A stretch of DNA of 35,338 bases from Clostridia bacterium (GTDB lineage Bacteria > Bacillota > Clostridia > UMGS1883), in NCBI GenBank assembly GCA_017411435.1, contig JAFQQD010000060.1, positions 1 through 35,338 of the forward strand. The letters are read 5' to 3'. The position numbers and the translations under genes are program-made. A model generated the notes under the pieces. It was not told the origin of the DNA. It was given only the letters and a program-made list of their open reading frames with translations, and made no database searches. Positions 16,280-24,874 of this stretch are shown here, piece by piece (position 1 is the stretch's first letter; every line of letters starts with the position of its first letter).

Positions 16280-16293
16280 AATTTCGCTTTTAA

Positions 16294-16719
16294 TTACTGA
16301 TTAACCTTTTCCTTTGCAAGAAGGTCACGGATTTCTTCAAGAAGAACAATGTCATCCGGCTTGGGAGCAGGTGCTTCCTCTTCTGGCTCTTCTACAGGTT
16401 TGGGGTTTTTAAGTTTATTCATAACTTTTACCATAATGAACAGACACAGAGCGATAATTACAAAATTAACAATATTCTGGATAAACATTCCATACTTGAT
16501 ACCGCCGACAAGGGTACCGTCCTCTGCATATTCTGCAAAAGCAACGAGCTGTGAAAAATCGCTCTTGCCGAAGATGAAAGCAAACGCAGGCATCATTAAA
16601 TCATCTACGATAGACTTAACAACTGCGTTGAATGATGTAGCAATAATCATACCTATAGCAAGGTCAATCATATTGCCTTTGAGTGCAAACTCTTTGAATT
16701 CAGCTATAAACTTTTTCAT
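16294..16719 (-). CDS. mscL: Large-conductance mechanosensitive channel MscL
   Basis: The 141-residue membrane protein opens with MKKFIAEFKEFALKGNMIDLAIG, where the N-terminal helix and GN motif are diagnostic of MscL. It has two membrane helices (about 15-45 and 75-98) and a C-terminal cytoplasmic helix ending in LLEEIRDLLAK, after a Pro/Glu-rich linker. It opens on membrane tension to release solutes during osmotic downshock. GGAAAGGA lies upstream on the minus strand. It converges on the acid cluster across the shared terminator. Confidence 0.96.
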   Translation of the reverse strand: MKKFIAEFKEFALKGNMIDLAIGMIIATSFNAVVKSIVDDLMMPAFAFIFGKSDFSQLVAFAEYAEDGTLVGGIKYGMFIQNIVNFVIIALCLFIMVKVMNKLKNPKPVEEPEEEAPAPKPDDIVLLEEIRDLLAKEKVNQ

Positions 16720-16758
16720 TTGATTAAATCCTTTCCGCTACAAAATTCTACAAATAAT

Positions 16759-17667
16759 TTACCATAAATCGGGGAGGATGTCAATCCTGTCAAGCTGAAT
16801 TTGACTGTCTTTGAGGTAAGAAAGAACGCCTTCATATTCCTCCGTAAAGCCAAACCTTATCCTGTATGAGCACAGTGCCTGACCGCCATTTGTTTTTGCA
16901 CCATATTTACCATCGCCCACAAGAGGACAACCTATTGACGAAAAATATGCCCTTATCTGATGGCTTCTTCCTGTGTGGAGAAGCACCTCAACGAGTGCCT
17001 TCCCGTCAAATTCCTTTATTACTTTATATTCCATCGAAATTTCTTTTCCGTCATCTGCGATGCGGCTTTTGTTTTCTTTTTCTTCCTTTATTATATGTGT
17101 GTTTACAAAAGCACCTTTTTCCGAAGGGATGTTTTCAAGAGCACACAGATAGTATTTATACACATTCCGTTCTCTTATCTGCTCGTTCATATCACGAAGT
17201 GCCGCGGCATTTTTTGCGCCTATCACAAGACCGCAAGTGTTCGTGTCAAGACGGTTGCAAAGAGCAGGGGAGAAACTGCTTTCCTCTTCAGGATTATATT
17301 CGCCCTTTTCAATGAGATAACTTTTCAGCATATCTGAAAGTGTGCCGTCTTTATGATTTTCGTCAGGCTGGCAGGGAAGAGAGGCGGGCTTATTGAATAT
17401 AATAATATTCTCATCCTCAAACACAATCGGTGCAGTAAGTGGAACTTTTGAAATTTCCTTTTCTTTGCGAAAATCTTCCTTTATATATATACGCAGTACA
17501 TCTCCCTCTTGGAGAATGTAATCCTCCTTTATCCATTTGCCGTTTATTTTGACATCTTTTTTGCGAAATGCCTTGTAGATAAGTGAACTCGGGGCAGTAG
17601 TAGCCTTTATAAGAAACCTGTCCGCGCGAAGAGAGGCGGAGTTTCTTCCTATTATATATTCAAGCAT
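16759..17667 (-). CDS. RluA-family large-subunit rRNA pseudouridine synthase
   Basis: The 302-residue protein has an S4-like N-terminal region (about 14-64) and an RluA catalytic domain. The nucleophilic Asp is residue 141 in CNRLDTNTCGLVIG, and HTGRSHQIRAYF and PLVGDGKYG are family blocks. It belongs to the RluC/RluD branch, but the target uridine is not decidable here. The start ATG has AGCAGGTG upstream. The gene is divergent from the small membrane peptide locus at 17796, and the two promoter regions overlap. Confidence 0.9.
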   Translation of the reverse strand: MLEYIIGRNSASLRADRFLIKATTAPSSLIYKAFRKKDVKINGKWIKEDYILQEGDVLRIYIKEDFRKEKEISKVPLTAPIVFEDENIIIFNKPASLPCQPDENHKDGTLSDMLKSYLIEKGEYNPEEESSFSPALCNRLDTNTCGLVIGAKNAAALRDMNEQIRERNVYKYYLCALENIPSEKGAFVNTHIIKEEKENKSRIADDGKEISMEYKVIKEFDGKALVEVLLHTGRSHQIRAYFSSIGCPLVGDGKYGAKTNGGQALCSYRIRFGFTEEYEGVLSYLKDSQIQLDRIDILPDLW

Positions 17668-17692
17668 AATATCACCTGCTTTTGAAAAAGTA

Positions 17693-17721
17693 TTGAATAA
17701 AACCTTAATATGCTATATAAT
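17693..17721 (+). promoter_or_regulatory. Promoter of the small membrane peptide locus
   Basis: TTGAAT (17693-17698) and TATAAT (17716-17721) are separated by exactly 17 bp. The transcript would start near 17728 and have a leader of about 70 bases rich in short inverted repeats. Confidence 0.7.
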
Positions 17722-17795
17722 GTAAATCAAGGTAAGACTTCTTAACGGTGGTTAACACCGGCGGTTATGCCACTCTCCGAGAGGAGGTGGTTGTT

Positions 17796-17867
17796 ATGGA
17801 ATACATATTCAAAATATTGATTTTGATGATTGTGTTTCTTTTAGCATTTACTATAAAAGTAAAATAA
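17796..17867 (+). CDS. Holin-like toxin-type small membrane peptide (23 residues)
   Basis: ATG 17796 has GAGAGGAGGTGG upstream. The peptide MEYIFKILILMIVFLLAFT plus IKVK is a single hydrophobic helix with a basic tail. The layout matches short Firmicute loci annotated as putative holin-like toxins: a structured leader (GGTGGTTAACACC and CTCTCCGAGAG dyads, the latter beside the ribosome site), a tiny membrane ORF, and a terminator that begins in the stop codon. Such peptides may be type I toxins controlled by antisense RNA, or membrane-acting regulators. No antisense gene could be confirmed. Confidence 0.65.
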   Translation: MEYIFKILILMIVFLLAFTIKVK

Positions 17868-17902
17868 CCGCCCCATCCGTCAAAATGTAGCGGTTATTTT
17901 AA
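17862..17902 (+). terminator. Terminator of the small membrane peptide gene
   Basis: AAATAACCGC (17862-17871), which includes the stop codon, pairs perfectly with GCGGTTATTT (17890-17899) and is followed by TTT. Confidence 0.85.
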
Positions 17903-18009
17903 TCTAAACATTTTTGGCATAACCGTTTGAGGTCTTGCCTTTTTCTATGTTCATTATATACAATGATATTTGCTTTGTCAACTATTTGTTTGAAATCTAT
18001 GATTTACTA

Positions 18010-18258
18010 TTACCCGAAATCGTGCCTCGATAAATCTGCGCAATTCAAATTTTCAAATTCTATAACAAGTCTTTCAATTCTTTCAAAACATTCCTTATCC
18101 TCAAGAGAATCATCATTTAATATGTCTTTTATTCTTCGAATTATCTTGAAACATTCTTTTTCAAAGAGCTTTTCGACATCTGTATCAAAATGAGGAAATG
18201 AAATCTGTATTTCTTCTTTTGCCAAAGCACTAACTAATATTTCTTTACATAAATCCAA
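18010..18258 (-). CDS. Small protein of unknown function downstream of an RHH protein
   Basis: An 82-residue acidic helical protein beginning MDLCKEILVSALAKEE. The start is TTG 18258 because GAGGTG lies six bases upstream; a further in-frame TTG at 18297 would place the start inside the preceding gene without such a site. It follows the ribbon-helix-helix gene with only 10 bases between them, so both are one unit. I do not recognise the family. Pairing with a small RHH protein recalls toxin-antitoxin or plasmid copy-control pairs, but this remains a guess. Confidence 0.55.
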   Translation of the reverse strand: MDLCKEILVSALAKEEIQISFPHFDTDVEKLFEKECFKIIRRIKDILNDDSLEDKECFERIERLVIEFENLNCADLSRHDFG

Positions 18259-18268
18259 TACAAACACC

Positions 18269-18439
18269 TCACTTTTTAGAATTAAGGCAAAATTCAATCA
18301 TTGAAATAACAACATTGTTCCAACTTGTTTCATTGTCAGAAGCAATTACCTCTATTTTATCAGATAACTCTTTTTGTATGTACAAGGTTTTGTATATAGA
18401 AGTTTTCTTTTGCTTTGTCTTCTTTAGTACGAAATTCAT
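18269..18439 (-). CDS. Ribbon-helix-helix (CopG/Arc-like) DNA-binding protein, 56 residues
   Basis: ATG at 18439 (minus strand) has GAGGTGG upstream, and the ORF stops at TGA 18271-18269. After a basic N-terminus (MNFVLKKTKQKKT) comes a short strand SIYKTLYI, helix one ELSDKIEVIASDN and helix two SWNNVVISMIEFCLNS, the pattern of an RHH dimer-forming repressor or antitoxin. Its stop overlaps the ribosome site of the next gene. Likely an autoregulator of the pair. Confidence 0.6.
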   Translation of the reverse strand: MNFVLKKTKQKKTSIYKTLYIQKELSDKIEVIASDNETSWNNVVISMIEFCLNSKK

Positions 18440-18557
18440 ACATTCCACCTCAAAAACATTTTAACATATATTTTGTCATCAAAACATATTAGAAAATTAT
18501 GTTTTAAGGTATATCAGAATTTTCTGTGGTATTCCTCTGATGAGAGGAGGCCTGTGT

Positions 18558-18690
18558 CCTTTTGGTTACAAAAGAACATAATCCCCTTTTGACACCAAAA
18601 GTACATCCTTCTTTGGTTACAAAAGAACATCTATTCTTGCAATTCTGCAAGATTTTGCCTCTTTTACCTATAAAAGAGCATTATTTCCCC
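18558..18690. repeat. Cluster of CTTTTG-N4-CAAAAG palindromic repeat units, copy 1
   Basis: At least four short dyads occur in tandem: CTTTTGGTTACAAAAG followed by AACAT (18559-18579), CCTTTTGACACCAAAAG followed by TACAT (18585-18606), CTTTGGTTACAAAAG followed by AACAT (18611-18630), and CTCTTTTACCTATAAAAGAG followed by CAT (18659-18681). Weaker relatives continue to about 18730. The first two units recur in the same order and spacing at 34683-34730. No real gene is seen in 18440-18790. Confidence 0.75.
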
Positions 18691-18791
18691 ATTTTTACCC
18701 AAAAATACTATACATATTATACAAAAACAAAGCCCCTACTTGTGCAATCCTACAAAAATTCAAAAAAATGTACTTTTTTACTCAATACCAC

Positions 18792-18820
18792 TTGCAATTT
18801 TTCCTTATTTAATATACAAT
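18792..18820 (+). promoter_or_regulatory. Promoter of the S10-spc-alpha ribosomal supercluster
   Basis: TTGCAA (18792-18797) and TACAAT (18815-18820) have a 17-bp spacer and lie about 260 bp before rpsJ. Sequence downstream changes from AT-rich to structured leader. Confidence 0.75.
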
Positions 18821-18826
18821 AGCGTG

Positions 18827-19077
18827 GCTGTGACATGACAGACGATGAAGCGGGAGGTTGCTACCATGTGGGTAGGTTTTTCCGTGGAGAATGTCCAATT
18901 CTTGAAATTGGGCGCCAGTCACTGTACAACATGATAAAGCTTTGCACATCTGTGCCCACTTTCATGTAGTACCCGGAGTCTAGCTCTGGGTTTTAATATG
19001 GCAAAAGGCGAAACGCCCGGCGCCGTGTACAGTCCGTCGCATGAGTCAGCGAAAAACTATTTTTAGGAGGCTTAGCA
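18827..19077 (+). promoter_or_regulatory. Structured 5' leader of the S10 operon
   Basis: About 250 bases of untranslated RNA with clear pairings. GACAT (18832-18836) / ATGTC (18891-18895) encloses CTACC/GGTAG (18861-18875). CCAATT/AATTGG (18895-18911) is a second hairpin. A long-range helix ACTGTAC (18921-18927) / GTACAGT (19027-19033) closes a domain holding ACATGA/TCATGT (18929-18967), GCACA/TGTGC, GGCG/CGCC and a terminator-like hairpin ACCCGGAG/CTCTGGGT (18971-18991) followed by TTT. Autogenous control by a ribosomal protein, as for L4 on S10 leaders elsewhere, is the likely role. Confidence 0.7.
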
Positions 19078-19407
19078 ATGGCAGCAAAGCAGAAAATCAG
19101 AATCAGGGTAAAGGCATATGACCATGTTCTTCTTGACCAGTCCGCAGAAAAGATTGTGGATACTGCCAAGAGAACAGGAAGCACAGTTTCAGGTCCTATT
19201 CCGCTCCCCACAGAGAAGGAAGTTGTTACAATCCTTCGTGCAGTTCACAAGTACAAGGACAGCCGTGAGCAGTTCGAACAGAGAACTCACAAGAGATTGA
19301 TTGACATCCTTAATCCCACCCCCAAGACCATGGAAGCTCTTGGTAAGCTCGATGTACCCGCTGGTGTATCCATCGATATTAAGCTTATCGACAAGAGTGG
19401 AAGGTAA
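19078..19407 (+). CDS. rpsJ: Ribosomal protein S10
   Basis: 109 residues beginning [21 protein letters not shown], with [17 protein letters not shown] and the RTHKRLIDI loop, all typical S10. It is a 30S head protein and NusE antitermination partner. It is the first gene of the cluster, after the structured leader, with AGGAGG upstream. Confidence 0.98.
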   Translation: MAAKQKIRIRVKAYDHVLLDQSAEKIVDTAKRTGSTVSGPIPLPTEKEVVTILRAVHKYKDSREQFEQRTHKRLIDILNPTPKTMEALGKLDVPAGVSIDIKLIDKSGR

Positions 19408-19451
19408 TGTTGGCGAAAGTCAACCAATAACCATATAAGGAGGAAAAAATA

Positions 19452-20078
19452 ATGCAGAAAGCAATTATCGGTAAGAAAATCGGTATGACACAGATTTTCG
19501 ATGCTGACGGCAAGGTAGTTCCGGTTACTGTAATCCAGGCCGGCCCCTGCAGCGTAATTCAGAGAAAAACAGCCGAGACAGACGGTTATGAGGCTGTTCA
19601 GCTCGGTTTTGGCGAAGTAAAGGAAAAGCATGTTAACAAGGCTATCCGCGGTCACTTCGCAAAAAGCGGTGTATCAGTAAAGAAGGTTCTCAAAGAGTTC
19701 CGTCTTGACGAAATTACACTTAATGTTGGTGATGAAGTAAAGGCAGACATCTTCGCAGAAGGCGAATGTGTTGATGTAACAGGTATCAGCAAGGGTAAAG
19801 GCTATGCAGGTACTGTTAAGAGATGGGGCACACACCGTGGACCTATGACACACGGTAGCGGCTACCACAGAGGACCCGGTTCAATGGGCGCTTGTTCTTC
19901 ACCCTCACGCGTTTTCAAGGGTAAAAAGCTTGCAGGTCATTTGGGTTGCGAGAAGGTTACAGTTCAGAACCTTGATGTTGTTAAGGTTGATATGGACAGA
20001 AACCTCATCCTCGTTAAGGGTGCTATTCCCGGACCTAAGGGCGGTATAGTAACTATCAAGAATACAGTAAAGGCGTAA
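19452..20078 (+). CDS. rplC: Ribosomal protein L3
   Basis: 208 residues starting with an [11 protein letters not shown] block. The extended loop [18 protein letters not shown] reaches towards the peptidyl transferase centre. It is an early 50S assembly protein. AGGAGG precedes the ATG, 44 bases after rpsJ. Confidence 0.98.
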   Translation: MQKAIIGKKIGMTQIFDADGKVVPVTVIQAGPCSVIQRKTAETDGYEAVQLGFGEVKEKHVNKAIRGHFAKSGVSVKKVLKEFRLDEITLNVGDEVKADIFAEGECVDVTGISKGKGYAGTVKRWGTHRGPMTHGSGYHRGPGSMGACSSPSRVFKGKKLAGHLGCEKVTVQNLDVVKVDMDRNLILVKGAIPGPKGGIVTIKNTVKA

Positions 20079-20103
20079 GCCATACGGAAAGGAGATGCTA
20101 TAA

Positions 20104-20727
20104 ATGCCTACAGCAGTATTATATAATATGCAGGGCAGCAAGGTTGGCGAGTTCGAGCTCAGCGCAGCTCTCTTCGGCGCAGAAGTTAACAAGTCAGTTC
20201 TTCATGAAACAGTTGTTAATTACCTTGCTAACCAGAGACAGGGTACACAGAGTACCAAAACCCGTACGGAAGTTTCCGGCGGTGGCGCAAAGCCTTTCAG
20301 ACAGAAGGGTACAGGTCGCGCAAGACAGGGTAGCACACGCGCTCCCCAGTGGATTAAGGGTGGCGTAGCTCTTGGCCCCAAGCCCAGAGATTACTCTTAC
20401 TCAATCAACAAGAAGGTTAAGAAGCTTGCTATGATTAGTGCACTCAGCGCTAAGGCAGCAGAAGATTGCGTACTCGTAATCGAAGACCTTAAGATGGATG
20501 AAATCAAAACAAAGAAAATCGCTGATATGCTTAAGGCTATGGGCGTAGACAGCAAGGCTCTTATCGTTACAAACGAAATGGAAAAGAATGTATACCTTTC
20601 AGCTAGAAACATTGAAGGCGTAAAGGCTTCATATGTTGGTATGCTCAATGTATACGATGTTCTTAACCACGACAAGTTTATCGTAGCGAAAGACGCTATT
20701 GCAAAACTTGAGGAGGTGTATGCATAA
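20104..20727 (+). CDS. rplD: Ribosomal protein L4
   Basis: 207 residues with the Arg/Gly-rich tunnel loop [19 protein letters not shown]. In several bacteria L4 also binds the S10 leader to repress the operon, so it is the natural candidate ligand for the leader at 18827-19077. Its stop codon overlaps the rplW start (TAATG). Confidence 0.98.
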   Translation: MPTAVLYNMQGSKVGEFELSAALFGAEVNKSVLHETVVNYLANQRQGTQSTKTRTEVSGGGAKPFRQKGTGRARQGSTRAPQWIKGGVALGPKPRDYSYSINKKVKKLAMISALSAKAAEDCVLVIEDLKMDEIKTKKIADMLKAMGVDSKALIVTNEMEKNVYLSARNIEGVKASYVGMLNVYDVLNHDKFIVAKDAIAKLEEVYA

Positions 20728-21017
20728 TGATGTCATATGAAATCATTAAGAAGCCTGTTATAACAGAAAATTCTATGGATCAGATGGCTGACAGAAAGTA
20801 TACCTTCGAGGTTGCTAAGGATGCCAACAAAATTGAAATCAAGAAAGCAGTTGAAGAAGTTTTCGGCGTAAAAGTTGAAAAGGTAACAACAATGCGCGTT
20901 CTTGGTAAGGTTAAGCGTATGGGCGCTAACAGCGGTAAGAGACCCGACTGGAAGAAAGCTATCGTTAAACTTACAGCAGACAGTAAGACAATCGAGTTCT
21001 TCGATGGATTGATGTAA
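20727..21017 (+). CDS. rplW: Ribosomal protein L23
   Basis: 96 residues with PVITENSM and [15 protein letters not shown] blocks. L23 lies at the tunnel exit and docks trigger factor and SRP. Two adjacent ATG codons (20727, 20730) follow AGGAGGTG at 20711-20718; the first has the better spacing. Confidence 0.97.
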   Translation: MMSYEIIKKPVITENSMDQMADRKYTFEVAKDANKIEIKKAVEEVFGVKVEKVTTMRVLGKVKRMGANSGKRPDWKKAIVKLTADSKTIEFFDGLM

Positions 21018-21031
21018 AGGAGTGAAAACAA

Positions 21032-21865
21032 ATGGCAATAAAGAAGTATAAACCTACTTCACCTGCACGCAGACAGATGACTGTTTCCACTTTTGAGGAA
21101 ATCACAAAGAAGACTCCCGAGCGTTCTCTTCTCGAACCTCTTAAGTCGAATGCCGGAAGAAACTCTTACGGTAGAATCACAGTTCGTCATCGTGGCGGCG
21201 GTGCAAAGAGAAAGTATAGAATCATCGACTTTAAGCGTGACAAGCGCGATATGAAGGCAACAGTACTTGCAATCGAGTACGATCCTAACAGAAGCGCTAA
21301 CATCGCTCTCGTTCAGTATGAAGACGGCGAAAAGAGATATATCATCGCTCCCGTAGGTCTTTATGTTGACGATGTAATCGTTTGCAGCGAAAACGCAGAT
21401 ATCCGTCCCGGTAATGCTCTTCCCATTGCAAACATCCCCGTAGGTACAATCATTCATAACATCGAACTTATGCCCGGCAAGGGTGCTCAGCTTGTAAGAG
21501 CTGCAGGAAACAGCGCTCAGCTTATGGCTAAGGAAGGCAAGTACGCACAGGTTCGTCTTCCCTCAGGCGAAGTTAGAATGATTCGTATGGATTGTATCGC
21601 TACAATCGGTCAGGTTGGTAACCTTGACCATGAAAATATTTCAATCGGTAAAGCAGGTCGTAAACGCCATATGGGCTGGAGACCTACCGTTCGTGGTGTT
21701 GTAATGAACCCCAACGACCATCCGCACGGTGGTGGTGAAGGTAAGTCACCCATAGGTATGCCTTCTCCTGTTACCCCCTGGGGTAAGCCTGCTCTCGGTT
21801 ACAAGACTCGCAAGAACAAGAAAGCTTCTACTAAGTTTATTGTGAAGCGTCGTAACCAGAAGTAA
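21032..21865 (+). CDS. rplB: Ribosomal protein L2
   Basis: 277 residues, standard length, with the C-terminal signature [16 protein letters not shown] containing the conserved His near the peptidyl transferase centre, and [16 protein letters not shown] at the N-terminal side. Primary 23S rRNA binder needed for subunit joining. Confidence 0.99.
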   Translation: MAIKKYKPTSPARRQMTVSTFEEITKKTPERSLLEPLKSNAGRNSYGRITVRHRGGGAKRKYRIIDFKRDKRDMKATVLAIEYDPNRSANIALVQYEDGEKRYIIAPVGLYVDDVIVCSENADIRPGNALPIANIPVGTIIHNIELMPGKGAQLVRAAGNSAQLMAKEGKYAQVRLPSGEVRMIRMDCIATIGQVGNLDHENISIGKAGRKRHMGWRPTVRGVVMNPNDHPHGGGEGKSPIGMPSPVTPWGKPALGYKTRKNKKASTKFIVKRRNQK

Positions 21866-21883
21866 TGAGAAAGGAATGAGAGT

Positions 21884-22153
21884 ATGAGCAGATCTATTAA
21901 AAAGGGACCCTTCGTGGAACCCAAGCTTTTGGCAAGAGTAGTTGCAATGAACGAAGCGGGCGAAAAGAGAGTTTTGAAGACATGGTCCCGCAGCTCCACT
22001 ATATTCCCCGAATTTGTTGGCCATACAATCGCTGTTCATGACGGAAGAAAGCATGTTCCGGTATATGTTACAGAGGATATGGTAGGTCACAAGCTGGGAG
22101 AATTCGCTCCCACAAGAACCTACAAGGGCCACGCGGGCGCAAAGAGTAAATAA
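21884..22153 (+). CDS. rpsS: Ribosomal protein S19
   Basis: 89 residues beginning [15 protein letters not shown], with [23 protein letters not shown]-type wording. 30S head protein that forms a complex with S13 near the A site. Confidence 0.98.
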   Translation: MSRSIKKGPFVEPKLLARVVAMNEAGEKRVLKTWSRSSTIFPEFVGHTIAVHDGRKHVPVYVTEDMVGHKLGEFAPTRTYKGHAGAKSK

Positions 22154-22171
22154 GTAAGGAGGACATGACAA

Positions 22172-22519
22172 ATGGAGGCTAAAACACAGGCCAAGGCAGT
22201 GCTGCGTTATGCACGCATCTCGCCCAGAAAAGTCAACATTGTAAACGACCTTATCAGAAATAAAGATGTAAGCGTTGCAAGAGGTATTCTTATGAATACT
22301 CCCAAGGCTGCTTCTGAACTTCTTATCAAGCTTCTTGATAGCGCAGTAGCAAACGCTGAAAATAACTTCGGTATGGACGCTGATAAGCTTTATATCGCAG
22401 AAATCTATGCAAATGCAGGTCCTACACTCAAGAGAGTTAGACCCAGAGCACAGGGCAGAGCATTCCGCATCAGAAAAAGAACAAGTCACATTACAATCGT
22501 TGTAAAAGAAAAAGAGTAA
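22172..22519 (+). CDS. rplV: Ribosomal protein L22
   Basis: 115 residues including [16 protein letters not shown] and the tunnel hairpin [20 protein letters not shown]. Lines the exit tunnel beside L4; GGAGG upstream. Confidence 0.98.
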   Translation: MEAKTQAKAVLRYARISPRKVNIVNDLIRNKDVSVARGILMNTPKAASELLIKLLDSAVANAENNFGMDADKLYIAEIYANAGPTLKRVRPRAQGRAFRIRKRTSHITIVVKEKE

Positions 22520-22533
22520 AGGAGGCGTAATAT

Positions 22534-23202
22534 ATGGGTCAGAAAGTTAATCCGCACGGTCTTAGAGTCGGCGTTATCAAGGATTGGGACTCCAGATGGT
22601 ACGCCGAGGACCATATGTTTGGAGACAACCTTGTAGAGGACTACAAGATCAGAGAATATCTCAAGAAGAGACTTTACAGCGCTGGCGTTGCAAAGATTGA
22701 AATTGAGAAGAAAGCAAACACAGTTAAGGTATCTATCCACACAGCTAAGCCCGGTATTGTTATCGGTAAGAAGGGTGAAGATATCGAAAAGCTTAAGAAA
22801 GAAATTTCCAAGCTTACAGATAAGCAGGTATTCGTAAATATCGTTGAAATCAAGCAGCCCGACTTAAGCGCACAGCTTGTTGCTGAAAGCATCGCTTCTC
22901 AGCTTGAAAGAAGAATTTCTTTCCGCCGTGCAATGAAGGGCGCTATGAGCCGCGCTATGAAGCTCGGTGCTAAGGGTATCAAGACTACTTGTAGCGGTCG
23001 TCTTGGCGGTGCTGAAATCGCAAGAAGCGAGCACTACCATGAAGGTACAATTCCGCTGCAGACACTTCGTGCTGATATAGACTACGGCTTTGCAGAAGCT
23101 AATACCACATACGGTAAGATCGGCTGTAAAGTTTGGATCTACAAAGGCGAGGTTCTTGCTGAGGCTAGAAAGCCTAAGTCTCAGGAAGGAGGAAGAAAAT
23201 AA
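22534..23202 (+). CDS. rpsC: Ribosomal protein S3
   Basis: 222 residues starting [18 protein letters not shown] type 2 domain lies in the first half ([20 protein letters not shown]) and the S3 C-terminal domain in the second ([12 protein letters not shown]). It is part of the mRNA entry helicase site. Its stop overlaps the rplP start. Confidence 0.98.
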   Translation: MGQKVNPHGLRVGVIKDWDSRWYAEDHMFGDNLVEDYKIREYLKKRLYSAGVAKIEIEKKANTVKVSIHTAKPGIVIGKKGEDIEKLKKEISKLTDKQVFVNIVEIKQPDLSAQLVAESIASQLERRISFRRAMKGAMSRAMKLGAKGIKTTCSGRLGGAEIARSEHYHEGTIPLQTLRADIDYGFAEANTTYGKIGCKVWIYKGEVLAEARKPKSQEGGRK

Positions 23203-23636
23203 TGTTAACACCTAAAAGAGTTAAACATAGAAAGCAGTTCAGAGGCAGAATGACAGGTAAGGCTCTCCGCGGTAACAAGGTTACTTACGGTGAATTCGGT
23301 CTTCAGTCAACAGAGCCCTGCTGGATTACAAGCAACCAGATCGAAGCAGCCCGTGTTGCTATGACTCGTTATATCAAGCGTGGCGGTAAGGTTTGGATTA
23401 AGATTTTCCCCGACAAGCCCATCACAGAAAAGCCTGCTGAAACCCGTATGGGTAGCGGTAAGGGTTCACCCGAATACTGGGTAGCAGTAGTTAAGCCCGG
23501 TAGAGTGATGTTCGAAATCGGCGGAGTTGCGGAAGAAACAGCTCGCGAGGCTCTTCGTCTTGCTATGCACAAGCTTCCCGTAAAGTGCAAAATCGTTGCG
23601 CGCGAAACACAGGAAACGGAGGGTGACAACGAATGA
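23202..23636 (+). CDS. rplP: Ribosomal protein L16
   Basis: 144 residues beginning [15 protein letters not shown], with the [20 protein letters not shown] block near the A-site tRNA elbow. It overlaps rpsC by one base and rpmC by four bases (ATGA), which indicates translational coupling. Confidence 0.98.
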   Translation: MLTPKRVKHRKQFRGRMTGKALRGNKVTYGEFGLQSTEPCWITSNQIEAARVAMTRYIKRGGKVWIKIFPDKPITEKPAETRMGSGKGSPEYWVAVVKPGRVMFEIGGVAEETAREALRLAMHKLPVKCKIVARETQETEGDNE

Positions 23637-23833
23637 AAATCAAAGAAATTCGTGATTTAACTACCGAAGAATTACAGCTCAAAGTTACTGAGCTTAAGAA
23701 GGAACTCTTCACACAGAGATTTGCTCTTGCAACAAACAACCTTGAAAACCCCATGAAGATATCTGCTCTTAAGAAAGATATCGCAAAGGTTCTCACTGTT
23801 ATCCGCGAGAGAGAAATCAAAGGCGAAGAGTAA
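23633..23833 (+). CDS. rpmC: Ribosomal protein L29
   Basis: 66 residues, two antiparallel helices, starting [15 protein letters not shown]. Sits at the tunnel exit with L23. The start is within the last codons of rplP. Confidence 0.97.
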   Translation: MKIKEIRDLTTEELQLKVTELKKELFTQRFALATNNLENPMKISALKKDIAKVLTVIREREIKGEE

Positions 23834-23856
23834 GGCATAGGAAGGAGGAAAATTAA

Positions 23857-24114
23857 ATGGCTGAAAGAAATTATCGTAAGGTAAGAATCGGCAGAGTCGT
23901 TAGCGACAAGATGGACAAGACAATCGTTGTTGCAATCGAAGACAGTGTAAAACATCCTCTCTATGGCAAGGTTGTTAAAAGAACTGTAAAAATTAAAGCT
24001 CATGATGAGGAAAACACCTGTGGTATCGGTGATCGTGTTAAGGTTATGGAAACACGCCCTTTGAGCCGAGACAAGAGATGGAGACTCGCAGAAATTATCG
24101 AGAAGGCAAAATAA
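23857..24114 (+). CDS. rpsQ: Ribosomal protein S17
   Basis: 85 residues with an OB-fold, [17 protein letters not shown] and [18 protein letters not shown]. Primary 16S rRNA binder of the 30S body. Confidence 0.98.
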   Translation: MAERNYRKVRIGRVVSDKMDKTIVVAIEDSVKHPLYGKVVKRTVKIKAHDEENTCGIGDRVKVMETRPLSRDKRWRLAEIIEKAK

Positions 24115-24146
24115 TTCTTCTCTAAGAAAAGAAGGAGTGAAAAAAC

Positions 24147-24515
24147 ATGATTCAACAGCAAACTCTGCTTAAGGTTGCTGACAATACAGGTGCAAAAGAG
24201 CTTATGTGTATCCGTGTATTGGGTGGCTCCCTTAGAAGATATGGCAACATTGGTGATGTAATAGTTGCTTCTGTTAAGAAAGCAGCTCCCGGCGGTATGG
24301 TTAAGAAGGGTGATGTTGTAAAGGCTGTTATCGTACGCTCTAAGAAAGGCGTAAGAAGAGCTGACGGAACATACATCAAGTTTGATGAGAATGCCGCTGT
24401 TATCATTAAAGAAGATAAAAACCCCAGAGGTACAAGAATTTTTGGACCGGTAGCAAGAGAACTTCGTGACCACGATTACATGAAGATTCTTTCTCTCGCT
24501 CCCGAAGTACTCTGA
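24147..24515 (+). CDS. rplN: Ribosomal protein L14
   Basis: 122 residues beginning [18 protein letters not shown], with [16 protein letters not shown] at the end. It contacts the 30S subunit through bridge B8 and is the docking site of the silencing factor RsfS. First gene of the spc section; no promoter or terminator separates it from S17. Confidence 0.98.
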   Translation: MIQQQTLLKVADNTGAKELMCIRVLGGSLRRYGNIGDVIVASVKKAAPGGMVKKGDVVKAVIVRSKKGVRRADGTYIKFDENAAVIIKEDKNPRGTRIFGPVARELRDHDYMKILSLAPEVL

Positions 24516-24531
24516 TTGGGAGGTGCGCTTA

Positions 24532-24855
24532 ATGAAATTCAATCACATTAAAAAAGATGACCAGGTTATCGTAATTTCCGGTAACGACAAGGGTAAAAAA
24601 GGTAAGGTTCTCACAGTTGACCATGAAAACGGTCGTGTAATTGTTGAGGGCGTGAATATCGCAACAAAGCACAGAAAACCCCGCAGACAGGGTGAGCAGG
24701 GCGGCATTATTAAGCAGGAAGCTGCTCTTAACATGAGCAATGTTATGCACATCTGCAAAAAGTGCGGCAAGCCCACCAGAATCGGCTACACAGTTCTTAA
24801 GGACGGAAGCAAGGTTCGTGTTTGCAAAAAGTGTAATGAAAACTTTGATGATTAA
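24532..24855 (+). CDS. rplX: Ribosomal protein L24
   Basis: 107 residues with a KOW motif (DQVIVISGNDKGKKGKVL) and a CxxC...CxxC tail (CKKCGKPTRIG...CKKC), which suggests zinc binding. ATG 24532 is chosen over an in-frame GTG at 24523 because GGGAGGTG (24518-24525) would overlap the latter. Initiator of 50S assembly. Confidence 0.97.
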   Translation: MKFNHIKKDDQVIVISGNDKGKKGKVLTVDHENGRVIVEGVNIATKHRKPRRQGEQGGIIKQEAALNMSNVMHICKKCGKPTRIGYTVLKDGSKVRVCKKCNENFDD

Positions 24856-24874
24856 TTGAAAGGAGGAAAGTGCA

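Noticed and set aside
17927-18193. 88-residue plus-strand open frame opposite the RHH partner gene
   Set aside because: It has no ribosome site, is composed of Ser/Phe/Leu-rich antisense residues, and overlaps the better supported minus-strand gene.
18558-18690. CRISPR array
   Set aside because: Units are short imperfect palindromes with unequal spacing and spacers of only a few bases; no cas genes are present.
18562-18822. 86-residue open frame across the palindromic repeats
   Set aside because: The frame is made of repeat units rich in Lys, Pro and Thr, lacks a ribosome site and runs into the ribosomal promoter.
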